A DNA stretch of 64,000 bases from Megalonaias nervosa (lineage: Eukaryota; Mollusca; Bivalvia; Unionida; Unionidae). The notes beneath the pieces are model-generated. The model was not told where the DNA came from and did no database searches. It was given only the letters and a program-made list of their open reading frames with translations. Positions 10,661-21,994 of the stretch are shown here, piece by piece; position 1 is the stretch's first letter, and every line of letters begins with the position of its first letter. The stretch is taken from positions 1 to 64,000 of the forward strand of contig JAECUM010013009.1 of NCBI GenBank assembly GCA_016617855.1. The letters are read 5' to 3'. A program made the translations under genes and the position numbers.

Positions 10661-13300
10661 AGATTATGACAGATAATCTGGCTTTATAAAAGCAATTAGA
10701 AATATGGACAAAAATATAACCAGGTACAAATGCAACCAATACAGAACAAAGGAAAAGGTAAGTCTTGAAAAAGCACTTCAGAGAAAGACTGGAAACACTT
10801 CTTGAGACTATTTTAAAAATGTCCAAAAGGCACGTTGAATTTAAATAAATACCCCGCAGAAATATATAATATACTATGAGACAGACCAAAATTTCAATCT
10901 GAACTAAACAATTAATATTCTATATGAAAATCTGGATGGTAATATAACTGAAAAAGTATAACATGCTACAAAAAGTTTAAAGTCAGGAAAAATCTGGTGG
11001 TATTGATGACCTTTCGAGTTATATGTAATGCAACTGGACATATCACGGTGCCTATTTTAATGTCTATTTTCAATAAATTATTTTCATAAGTATTATACAG
11101 GGGTTGTTATAACACCTATTCACATTGTTATTTATATCTATATAATTTTAACTCTTGGTGCATGATTTTATCCAATTTGTATAATTTTTATTCATGGTTG
11201 TAAATTGTATAAAATATATTTAGCTAAATGTTGCATACGCGACCTGAGTACCTTAAGAATGTAGTAGTTATACATGATCTACAAATGTATGCTTACATAT
11301 GTGTTGACAATTATTAATAATAATCCTAATAATAAGACTTAATGGCGTCTATAGCTTCATTTCTCAGTAACTGATGGGGTTTAACGTTTCTAGAACAATT
11401 CTGTAACTTCCCATTGCCTGGGCTAGGTCATATGAACAGGCCAAAGCGACGCAAAATGAGTAGTGTTATTTGTTACGTGGGGTCTATTGCGAAATACAGT
11501 CGCAGTATATAAGTGTGTACAAGGAGAGAACTAAGCAATCGCAGTATATAAGTGTATACAAGGAGAGAACTAAGCAATCAGATTCATTCAGATTTTGGAG
11601 TCATTCACATTTCTTGTGTTCTTGTTGTAAGTCTGCAGACGTGTTTTATGTTGTATTTACATATTATTCAAGAGGCAAAACATTTGTTTGGACTGTTCAG
11701 TGGAAATAGAAAGTGTTTATTATTTGGACTATAATATTATTCTGGAACTGTTATAAATTATTCGAAGGAATTCTGGACAACACCATCTTCACAATAACAC
11801 GGTCCTTGGAGGACCAGTACATTTCCGGTTTTGAAATTTGCAAGGAACTTTTCATTCATTTAGGACTTTGATTAGCTTGAATTCACTTAATAAAACTGTA
11901 AGTTCCTCTCACATTTTTATTTATAACTGATCATTAAATGGTTTGTTAAGTTTTTTTTAATAAAAAAAAACCGGTTTTGCTTTTTTCTGTTACTTAGTTT
12001 GTGACCAGAGAGTCGTAACAGCAGAAAGAGTAGTATAAATATGCCTGAAAATTAAAATAAAGAGGAATTAGCCTTTTATCAGTCCTCAGCAAAACAAAAT
12101 AATTATTTCAGTCGTAATAGAAAGGCTAGTTAACTGTGTCAAAGGAAAATTATATTACAGGTGAAGAACAAGCAGGTTTTGGAAGTGGATATTCCTCTGT
12201 CGATAATATTCCCTAAGCACATTGGAATTTAAAAGTCTGAGGAAACAAAGCGGTAGGTTGTATATTCTTTATGTGGATTATGAAAATGCGTTTGACCTTA
12301 ATAATAAGAGCTTTCTTTAATCATGAATTACTAAATTAAAAAAATCTTAGCAGTAAAATGCAAACGATACTGCAAGCTATATATGCAAATGTCAAAGCTT
12401 CTATCAAAATGCCAGATGGCATGACCTATATATTTAAGTATCAGACTGAGGTAAGGTAAGGTTGTATTTTATTACCTATTTAATTTTCATTATTCTAAAT
12501 AATTTAAAGACAGACATATCTGATCAGAATAACGGTGTAATATTAGAATTTGCTGTGTTATTTGCACTGTTATACGCAGATGACATGGTTGTTTTTGCCG
12601 AAATCACTATTCACCTTCAAAGAATTCTAAATAAACTAAAATAAATCTGAACATCTGAAAACTAAAGATAAACCTGGAAAAACTAAAACTGTAGCCTTTC
12701 TTAAAAGGGGATATTTGAGAGGCTATGCAAGTTGTTATATTGGTGATTGCCTGATAGAGACGGTACCTTATTATAAACATCTTGGTTGGGAATTTTCTTC
12801 TAGAAACTCATGTCATGTTTCAAAAGCGCTAGTAGTACAAGCTGAAAAGACACTCTATAGTTTGAAGACTAGACTTAATCATTTAGTAATCTGTCTGTTC
12901 CAAATATTCGGCACTTAAATAGGACAAATTTAAATTATGAATTCTAAGTTTGGAGTTTTTACCAAGCGGTTGACCTTGATGCTGTACATGTTCATTTTCT
13001 ACAGATATTATTACACACCACATTCCAAAATGCTTTTGTCTATAATGAGTTAAGAAGAATGCCAATGCAAGCAAGAAGACATTGTAGAATTCTTAAATAC
13101 TGCTTCAAATTAAAGTTAAGAATCTACTATTTTCATACGGTGTGAGAGAAGTTTGGGTTAATCAAAGGGTGGGTGATGAGAATTTCGTTTTCACTATATT
13201 TAAACAACGTTGTTAGGATATTTTCAGCAAGAACTAAGTGGGAGTGATTACACACTAAAATCAGAAATAAATACGATATAGATTTTTTTTAAACTCTTCT
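10660..13300 (+). pseudogene. Decayed non-LTR retrotransposon reverse transcriptase (B1), split by an LTR
   Basis: In order, with many stops and frameshifts: a charged pre-RT linker (about 10680-10890); a SLKSGKSGGIDDLSS-like motif (about 10970-11020); fingers FNKLFS (about 11070); then an LTR insertion (11105-12020). The RT resumes with ENxRGISLLSVLS-like (about 12040-12090), GEEQAGFGSGYSS (about 12160), LYVDYENAF (about 12265), a LLYADDMVVFAE catalytic box (12568-12603), and a C-terminal part PYYKHLGWEFSS (12763-12801) and RRHCRILKYCFKLK (13075-13115). The YRGI-type RT is typical of invertebrate non-LTR elements, clade unassigned. An endonuclease domain was not identified. Confidence 0.75.
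11105..12020 (+). mobile_element. LTR-like element (family L), copy in B1
   Basis: Starts TGTTATAACACC and ends GAGAGTCGTAACA, with TGTTA/TAACA termini as in the A copies. It carries AT-rich promoter-like TATAAG and AATAAA-like motifs and a two-copy ~39 bp repeat (CAGTATATAAGTGT.TACAAGG, about 11502-11577). It is inserted inside the RT pseudogene. No clean target-site duplication is seen (GGGGT left, GCAGA right). B2 carries the same insertion with ~632 bp of its middle deleted. Confidence 0.6.
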
Positions 13301-13521
13301 CACACTGTTCGCTTACTGAATATGTTCAGAAATGGGACCTTGCCTATAATGATAAATGTAGCTATATTTTAAAAATATCCTCTATTGTTGAAAGACTGAC
13401 CGTTTTGTGCAGATATGTAAGATGAATTTCACTTTGCAGTTAAATGCACGATGTATGAAAATATACGAGATGCATATTTACCTTCATACATTCATTGTAA
13501 TCCAAATCCATTAAAGTATTA

Positions 13522-13523
13522 TA

Positions 13524-13557
<34 letters not shown>
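13522..13557. repeat. (ATT)n microsatellite
   Basis: A pure ATT trinucleotide run, with its counterpart at 33584-33616 in B2. Confidence 0.95.
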
Positions 13558-13559
13558 GC

Positions 13560-13967
13560 CTCTCCGTTTTCACATTCTCTCTCATTAAACGCCAAAATAA
13601 CGCCTATTTACAATATATTATTTGTTTGTCTTATCACATAGAAGCCTCTATCGTGCACATGTACATGAAATTTGTTCATGGAATGGATCAAGACAATGAA
13701 CACTGTATTATCAATAATTAATTAACTCGGTTCTGAGAATGATTTCCTCTTCAGCTTCTGAGAACAGTCAATCCCAAAACTGCTAAATCTGCTTGATAGT
13801 GTTAGTGAAGATATGATAACAGCAAAATCTGTTTGAGACTGAAACATTCTCGCATTTTTTAAATAGCATATTCTGTCCAGGTCACGCATTGGGTTCTATA
13901 TTTGTATACAAATCAGTACATCTCTTGAACATGGAGGGGAGGGGCGAGGGGCGGAGGATAAGAGGGG

Positions 13968-14033
<66 letters not shown>

Positions 14034-14400
14034 GGGGGGCTGTTAGCATTCTCAAGCCACAGCAATGTCAATACTTTTCATCGTTATCATAAAAGTAGCC
14101 ACAACACAACACAATTGAAAAATCAACAGAAACATAATCTCACAGATACATTATGCTACACAGACAGAAGACAATTTTGGTGCCGTCTTACAAATCCAGG
14201 GACTAAATTAAATATCACTATTACATGTTCATCCTGGTATACAATCCTTCACTGGTGATCAGTGAAACACAAGTAGTTGATTAATTTCAAGACGATGATG
14301 AATCAATTGTTATAGATGCAGTTTTAGATAGAATAATTTTGAAAACAAAAGATGTGGTGAATGAAATGAGTATATCAAGAAGTGAAAAGAGGGGGAATAT
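13560..14400 (+). repeat. Linker with (GT)n and poly-G tract, B1
   Basis: A long (GT)n run (13969-14027) is followed by G11 (14029-14039). The counterpart in B2 (about 34031-34056) is far shorter. The flanks (GAACATGGAGGGGAGGGGCG, TACACAGACAGAAGACAATT) have diverged relatives near 40890-41060 and 9960-10080. A possible pre-RT linker of the retroelement begins toward 14130. No gene is seen. Confidence 0.7.
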
Positions 14401-14930
14401 TTCATAATATATTCAAATATACCGATCACATCCTAAGTACAAATCATGTCCAAATTATTACAAACTTTATTGAATGTTGATTGGTATCCCAGTTGGACGT
14501 CAATTACTGTAATAATTCCAGTATGTAAGAAAGGAGATCTCAATAACCCTGTAAATTACAAAGGTCTAAGCGTATTAACGGTTCTTAGTAAACTATTTAC
14601 AGCTATTTAGCATAACAAGTCAAATGAATTTACAAAGGGGAAAAGGATGCTTCGAAGAAGAACGAGTGGGATTTACATTTGAATATTCAACCATAGTGAA
14701 CACTGTTTCACTTTATACATGGATTTGTACGTCTTTAAGAATATCCCGTTGTAGATTCCATTCTAAGTTTTATAAAAGTTTGGAAAGACTTTTGATAGAG
14801 TGGAAAGGAACCTTTATAAACTTATAAACGACAACATTAGTAAGAAAATGTCAAAAATTATTAAAGCAATTTACAATCCTATGATTTATTAGGTTCGACT
14901 TGCTAGTAAATCAAAAACAAAGGAGTCTCA
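14400..14930 (+). pseudogene. Second RT relic in B1
   Basis: Translation with stops gives fragments aligning with the other RT relics: a region with VxYCNNSSM.ERRSQ (VPVCKKGDL-like), KLQRSKRI (NYKGLSVL-like in the next frame), then FERLLIEWKGTF and MSKIIKAIYNPMI-like segments. It is followed immediately by an AAT/ATT tract, the same order as at 24914-26500. The B2 counterpart is 34430-34930. Confidence 0.6.
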
Positions 14931-15009
14931 ATGAAAGAAGGAATTATTTTTTTATGTCGCTCTCGTTGTTGTTAATAAAACAATTATCATTACAGCAGCA
15001 GCAACAGCA

Positions 15010-15010
<1 letters not shown>

Positions 15011-15092
<82 letters not shown>
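15011..15092. repeat. Self-complementary (AAT)n(ATT)n tract
   Basis: An AAT run passes directly into an ATT run, so the tract can fold into a hairpin. The B2 counterpart (35024-35141) is longer and has an ATCATA interruption. Confidence 0.95.
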
Positions 15093-15600
15093 CTCCCCTT
15101 TTCTCCACCATTTAACAAAATAAATTTCATTTAAAAAAATAACCTATAAATGCTTAATCAATTATATCGTGCATGTATACTTGATATTATTCTAATAGAA
15201 TGGATAAAAGAAACAAGCATTAGAGGCAAGAAAGAAAGGAAATAACATCCAAGAAAGATCAGCGCAACCTTGTAACCCTTGGATTGTTTGATATATTTTG
15301 ATCATCGGAATTTTACTCCGTCTGTGCGAATTATTTTAACTCAGTCTGACTAATATTTTACACTGGAATTCTGTGTTTAAGATTTTGTCAGCGATTTACT
15401 AGGTTGCAAATTGCAAGTAAACCAAAGACAAAATAATCTCCATAAACGAAGACGTTTTCGTGGAATCGATTAAGGAAAGAACGATTACTTGATCAATAAA
15501 TAATGAACTCGGTTAATAAAGAATGAACTCGTTTCTGAGAATGATGGATATATACTACAGCTTCTGACAGCAGTAAATTCTAACTCAGTTTGATTCTGTT
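15093..15600 (+). other. AT-rich linker, no gene seen
   Basis: Unique-looking sequence apart from its B2 duplicate, which ends at about 35500. About 110 bp of this linker (near 15445-15680) is missing from B2, where AAAAGAAAATTAACACTTAAAACG joins. A diverged relative sits at 26570-26750. No coding frame is supported. Confidence 0.5.
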
Positions 15601-18268
15601 CAGTAAAGTTGTGATGAATGAAATATATTTGGCATTCATGTAGCTTTTCCACCGGATGCAAAGTGTGTCAGGAAGTAATCTGGCAAGATTTATCACTTAA
15701 AACGAAATGACGAATTCTTTGATTTCGAATGACTTAGTTCTTCTTAGAAGTTACTTTTCAATACCTGAAGGTTCTTTTGTTGAATATGTAGAGAAGTAAA
15801 ATATGGATACCCAAACCAGTTTTGAAGTTAGATGGGTAGGGGAAACGTATTGGTACCAAAAAGTCTGGCATTGGCCGTTCTAGATTTAAAAAGTGTCACT
15901 GAATGGTTGGACGGCGAACAACGAATTTTAAAATATTACAACTCGGCTGTGTCGGAATAATATGTTGTGCCAATTGTTAAGCTAACTCGTCGTACTAGCA
16001 CAGGACTTGAGTTTTTCAATAATACCTCGATCCCTTGTTTCTGGATAAACAACATTGCCATTTCAAATTTTAGAAAAACGAACTTTTACGTGTAGTAATT
16101 CAGCCTGGTGTACCTTAAAATGAAATATAAAATGTTTACAGATACGGCAATGTATATCTTCCAGACTTTCTATAAACAGGTACATTTGTGTCCATATCAA
16201 AGAAATGAACACTAATATCTCAGAAAAATGCTTTCAGCTAATACGTTCAAAACGACGTGTCCTTTCGAATAATGTTTCTTGGACACGATTTCACATCATC
16301 TGGACCATCGCCAAATCGAAACAGAAATACAATGTAGGAATGTTGTATTGCATATTGCAGCCAAAAATTAAACTGACTTGTAAAAATATAGGTAATATCT
16401 TCATTGTAAGTACATTTGCCCGAAGCACCACGTGTATATTTGACGTTATATACAAAAAACTAATTTGTAAAATTTTACTCACACACCGTCTGTGCATTCG
16501 TCATGGCTTCCGTACTATTTTTACTTTTCCAAATAGGATGATCCCGCTTACGATGACATCAATTCACACATGATTAGTATATGTCCTTCGCAAGCTGCAG
16601 AACTACTGCAGTTCATAGCAAGTTGTGATACAGTGCTTGAAAATATGTAATCACGCAAATCCCCCGGTAATACGTACCCCAGGACATTGCGCATGAAAGC
16701 AAGACTAAACTTGTCTTGTCAACATAGACTGTTGTTTGCAAGCGGGTCAAAGTTGAGAGCTCACCTATGAAAATTCGAGATAGGACGAGAGTGAGTTTTG
16801 CGTCCATGATGGGTGGGGCTGACCTTTCGGCATGCACATTATTATGAAATAAGAAGAAAAAAATATTAAACCATGCAATTTGCTTATTTGATTTTTACAT
16901 ACATAAGATATTTGGAATTTCTAAATAAAGTAGAACTTGCATAACCATATACTCAAAATTTCTGTCATGTGACTTGATACGAATACAAAAATGCGTTCGC
17001 ATTGGTATCGAAATTGAACCAAGTGTAAGAAACACCCGGACCTATCCTAGTTCTTGTTCAATCAAAATTTTTCTTTTATAAAATTAAAAAGTGTTTTTCG
17101 CTCCGGGCCCCCTTATGGGCCAGGGCCCTGGGGATATATCCACGGTTGACCCCCCACCCCACCCCCTTGTCGGCCCTGATTAAATGTTCACCAATTACAG
17201 TAAATGTGATTTTAGGATGCTTCTAATTTTTTTAAAAAGCGCAACATATGTATTAGTGGATTTTTTACATTCCTTTTAATGCCGATGTCACCTCAGTTCA
17301 TTATTGATATCAATGAAAAGCACGAATAAAATACAGTTTAAACAGACCGTGACTTGATTAGACCAGTTTCGGGTGATTCGGAAGCATTTCACGCTATAAC
17401 ATACTTTGTCATTTGCGTATTGAACAAAAAGTTGAAACTTCTTTTACCCCAATTGTTTTGTAGAAAGTTGTGTAGGATAAATGTCATCCTTATCAAAGGA
17501 ATTTATTTTGCAAGAAAATGATAATACATTTCACAATAGTTCTTTGCATTTGCATACTTATGTTATTAGCATGTTCGTGTTGTGCGTTTTTATTCCAAAG
17601 CGAATATTGCGAATCTTCCTGTAGATCTTTCGCAATGCTATCGCATTGCATATTTATTTCTTTTAACATAAAATTAAAGCAATCAGTGATGAAATTTTCA
17701 ATGAACGATGACATATACATTGTAGAACATATCGAAGAATTTTTTTTTTTATAAATGGTTCTTATTTATATCTTATGGACACTTTATCCCGGTGTCTAGA
17801 AATCGGTCTGGCGTTAAAAATTAACACTTCGCGTATACAGAAATTATTAAAAGGTTTTGAAAATATTAATAAAAGACAAATTGTTTTGTTTTTGTTACAA
17901 AAGAACCAAAATAAATAAATGTATGTTTAGATGTAGGATAGGAACATCAGGCCTGATGCTAACATAAACTACAACTAAATTGTGACACATACAGGATTAA
18001 AATACCGAAAATCAAGAAGGGATATGTCCTCACTTTTGCAATCACTTTAAAATCTTGTAAAAACTAACGTGACTTTTTTCTTTTACAATCTCTGAAACAT
18101 TCAAATATTTTCTAAAATATCCCATTCATTATTTTTTGTTTAAATTTCAAAGGAAAATCATATGACTTATTTATTTTATCTGCATCCATTCTGAAAAAAA
18201 ACTACACCAACAACATAAACGAACACCAATTACTTATTTCCAAAACGTTTTGACATAATTTTATGCGA
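15600..18268 (+). repeat. R unit plus partial R tail in B1
   Basis: Landmarks run from GTAGCTTTTCCACCGGATGC (about 15639), through one 61 bp-type repeat copy, GGACCATCGCCAAA (16302-16315), CGCAAGCTGCAGAACTACTG (about 16589) and TTACAGTAAATGTGATT (about 17197), into the R tail. The tail is cut off at the duplication joint. Around 17100-17180 a C-rich stretch (GGGCCAGGGCCCTGGGG, ending TTGTCGGCCCTG) looks like a degraded hAT-type MITE end; B2 has a shorter form. Confidence 0.7.
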
Positions 18269-18275
18269 GTAAAAA
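18262..18275. other. Tandem-duplication joint (B1/A2)
   Basis: B1 reads TTATGCGAGTAA and then runs straight into AAAAATCCCTCAAATTAAAC of A2. The ancestral partners are TATGCGAGTAATAATGAAAC (about 39458) and GAAGAAAAAAAATCCCTAAA (about 3639). Only a few A residues are shared at the breakpoint. Both ancestral partners have diverged relatives that continue across the breakpoint, and this joint has none. Confidence 0.8.
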
Positions 18276-19528
18276 AATCCCTCAAATTAAACAAGAGAGA
18301 CAAAAAAATGATCCTCTACTTGATTCAATTTTGATCTTGAATTGACTTCTAATCATAAATAACAATGAAAAGATGAATTTTAAAATACAACAATTACAAC
18401 AACAGCTTTTTCAACCCGAAACCGGACTGCAGAATCCATAACCATAGCTACCTCAATCAGTGCAACAACTTCCTGTTTTTTGAATAATAAATGCAACTGC
18501 AACACCCTTGGAAGTACATGTGTTGCAAATAATGTTTATCTTGATTTTTGTCAAACTGGTCACGTGATGATGAAAATCTGGGTTGCTAGTTTGTGTGCAT
18601 TATGATTGCAGTAGGTCATGTGATTAAAGACATTAATCATGTGATTAAAGATATTAATCACGTGAAGAAAGACGGATATTCATCATCCTTTTTCATCATT
18701 GGGAAAATATGGTCACACTCACGTAAGAAGGCAAGAAAAGAAATTAATGATCTATATATCCTGCTTTTGAAACATCTATTTAACAATGTCTACTAGTTAG
18801 CATAACACATCATATACAATCAAAGCTTTCTTCCTCTTATTTTGACATATAACCTTTATATAAATTAGTAATAATTTTGAAACTATACCGAAAATGTCAT
18901 GCAGAATGGTTTAGAAATGTTGAAATTATAATCATTCAAATTTGTATCTTAAATATAGTGCCATTCAGCTGTGTTACATAAGTGTCCAACAAACTTTTAC
19001 TTAATACCTCACACCTTACCCAGCGATAAAATACGTCGAGGATCCTTAGATATCAGCAAATGTTCGAGTTTGAGTGAAAAAATAAAGGTAGGTTAATTTT
19101 GAAGGTATTTTGAATAAATGATAGAATATAGGCCACAACAACCCAGGTTTGGTGCACAACACACACATACACCATAAGATGCACCTTCGATGTAATTTTT
19201 TTGGCAATAGGTGAAAATGTGCTCGTGTTAATCTCCAAAGTAGAGAACCAAATTTACTATTAAGAAAATCATAGAAAGCAAGTAAACGTTAGTCAGTTTT
19301 GATGTACAATACATATTCACTCTAACACACACAGTCTTTGTAAATTTCATGTTAACAGGTGAAACATTATATCAGTAATGACCAGGAAAGAAGGAAAAAT
19401 TAATTTAAAAGGAATTTTGAATAAATTCGGGAATGTAGGTCACAGCAACCAACTTTTTGTGATGGCCACATTCATCCTTAAATATAATGTTAATGTGATT
19501 TTGGTGACAATATATTGAAAGATATTTG

Positions 19529-20344
19529 TGTTATGTATATCTATATTGTCTGTTTAACTTTTGTCCATGATTTTAAATTGTAAGGGTCATTTTGTAAACA
19601 ACATATTAGATAGCTAACGTTTGTCCATGATTGTAGACTAAATCTTACAACAATATTTGTAAACATATTTACTTGAATCTGTGTTCAGCACATTGGTTTT
19701 CCCCTTGGAAATTCCTGGACTACCTAACGTTTGTCATGTTCTTTACTAAAATATCAGTAAAAGACCTGACATTGTTTACAACTTCGAATGTTCTGGAAAT
19801 TAACTTTTGACCCTCATCCTTTCCCTCTTATTGTGTCTTTGATTTTTATATTAAGGTTGTTTATATCAGAATTATTAATTCCTATCTTAACATCTGCAGT
19901 GAATCCAGTCATTTAGTTATGTTCATTTATTTTGAGAGGATTTATTCATTTAAACAATTCACTGTAATTAACAAGTGCTGATTGAAGGAGTGTACTAAAT
20001 GATTATGTTAGGATTGTTGTGAATTCATTTAAAGACACCCTGGATTATAGGATTGTGACACATCAAGACCATAAGCACAGCGAAACATTCCAAACTATTG
20101 GTACATCAGCACATTAAAGAACGGAATTCATTCGAAACATCTCTAAAACTCATTCGGAACACTCTAAACTTTTGTACTTGTGATAGAATTTTTAGGACTA
20201 TTCAGGATTTATTTCACAATACTGTAAGTTATTTTTAAATTTTCACTTTGTATACTGTAGAAAATAAATTATTTGTTAAATTTTACAAAATTGTTGGTTT
20301 TCACTCTTTGCTGTTAATTAGTTTAAGACTATATAATCGTAACA
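19529..20344 (+). mobile_element. Solo LTR-like element (family L), copy in A2
   Basis: Duplicate of 4900-5715 with the same ends, length and insertion point. It was present before the block duplication. Confidence 0.65.
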
Positions 20345-20889
20345 TTGGAATTAAAGCCCGACAAGATGTGTCACAAACACTAATCGGTTTAGTATAATAG
20401 GTCATAGTAACTAAGTTTTAATGTGCTATACATGTCCATTCCAAGCAGTTTGACGTATATAAGTAAACATAGTTTAGGAGTTATAGCACATACAAGAGGA
20501 TGCACATATGGAGAGATTGTCAAAATGAATCATGTACGTCGTGCAAAGTAGCTAAGATTGTTTGAAGTATGTAAGATAAATAGTATTGTTATATATTTGT
20601 CAATAATAATGCTAAGGAAGGTTTATCCAAAGACGGTGGACACCTACATCAAGGTGAGTTGAACTGAATTCTTACATCTGCCTGGAAAAAGCTTGATCAA
20701 GGACTGATGAGTAAGGAAAAGCGAAACTTCAATCAGTAAATATAATAGATTCTTACAAAATGTATTCATCCTTTTAAAGAGATTTAACATTATTGTGAAT
20801 TCTTAATGTAACTAACTCAATCAAATAATCCGACATTTTCTTCTTGGTTCCAGGAACGTCGTTTTTTATGTCAATGAGTGTATGACATG

Positions 20890-21612
20890 CATGGGATCTA
20901 TGAAATGTGTTGCTGTCCCTGAAATGCAGGCAGGCCCATGATACCATGTTATATTCAGGTCTTTGCTGTTTGTTCTTGGTGTGGCCTTGATCTGCAGGCC
21001 CATGATACCATGGCAGATCTGGGTCCTTCGTGTGCATTCTTGTGAAATGAGGTGTAGTGTTTGACCTGAGGTCCCATAATGTAATTGCAGATCTTGGTCG
21101 ATAGTGTTGATTCTTGTGACATTCGCTTTGCTCTAGTGAAATTTGTTACAGACTTTGACACGCAGACTCATGATATATGGCTCATCTGGGTGTATACACT
21201 TTGTTCTCGTGAAATACGATGTAATCTTTGACCTATAGACACAGAATGCCATGGCAGATATGGGGCTATGGCGTTCGTGCTTGTGAAATGTAGTGTAGAC
21301 TTTGACCTACAGGCACCGAATGCCATCGCAGATCTGGGGGTATAGTGTTCATGCTTGTGAAATGTAGTGTAGACTTTGACCTACAGACACAGAATGCCAT
21401 CGCAGATCTGGGGCTATGGCGTTAAAGCTTGTGAAATATGGTGTAGTCTTTGAGTAAAGACACAGAGTGCCATGGCAGATTTGGGCTATAGCCTTCATGC
21501 TTAAGACATGTGGTGTAGACTTTGACCTACAGACACAGAATGTCATGGCAGATCTGGGGCTATAGCGTTCATACTTGTGAAATGTGGTGTTGACTTTGAC
21601 ACGCAGGCGCTC
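20890..21612 (+). repeat. ~73 bp minisatellite, A2 copy
   Basis: Duplicate of 6265-6980. Unit number appears unchanged, apart from small indels such as an extra CAGG near 20930 and one restored AAGACATGTGG near 21505. Confidence 0.9.
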
Positions 21613-21614
21613 AG

Positions 21615-21760
21615 TATGATTGAATGATGAAAGTAATTTACAATGATGTGAAGACATGTGTTAGGTTCAATAGTTGTTTAATCAGTGTATTAGAATGCCC
21701 AGCTGGAGTGTGTCAAGGATGTATTTTTGGGCCTCACCTATAAAAGGCGTAGAAAAGCCA
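21615..21760 (+). pseudogene. Reverse transcriptase fragment, A2 copy
   Basis: Duplicate of 6985-7130. A one-base loss in the T run near 21727 shifts the frame relative to A1, as expected for a sequence under no constraint. Confidence 0.6.
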
Positions 21761-21923
21761 ACCACAAAAGGAAAATTCGTGGTATTTGTCCAGGACTGGA
21801 GTGATTCAATAATTCGACGAACTTTGTTTCGATATACACAACAGTGTTGGTGTCAATTTCAGCAAATGCGGAAATTCGTTCATGAGATTTGTTTTCGGAA
21901 AAATTAATTGTCGGGTTGAAATG

Positions 21924-21994
<71 letters not shown>

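Larger units (their letters stand above)
3643..18268 (+). repeat. First copy of a ~21 kb tandem duplication (blocks A1+B1, lacking C)
   Basis: Positions 3643-10295 match 18269-24913 nearly base for base, and 10296-18268 match 30993-39469, in the same orientation and order. Mismatches and small indels are scattered, with larger differences at microsatellites, inside one LTR and at a LINE insertion. The segment between the two blocks in the second copy (24914-30992) is missing here, so A1 abuts B1 directly at about 10295. I infer tandem duplication of A-C-B followed by deletion of C. Retained haplotypes in the assembly are the main alternative. Confidence 0.9.

Noticed and set aside
10497..10889. 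A 130-residue minus-strand hydrophobic frame, also in B2
   Set aside because: It lies antisense to the pre-RT linker of a dead retroelement, and B2 has a one-codon change and length shift consistent with no constraint.
15000..15100. AAT/ATT microsatellite as the breakpoint of the large duplication
   Set aside because: The actual joints (10295 and 18268) are kilobases away and show only microhomology.
17090..17185. Second hAT MITE
   Set aside because: The C-rich debris has one plausible end (TTGTCGGCCCTG), but I could not find a matching inverted end or a target duplication.
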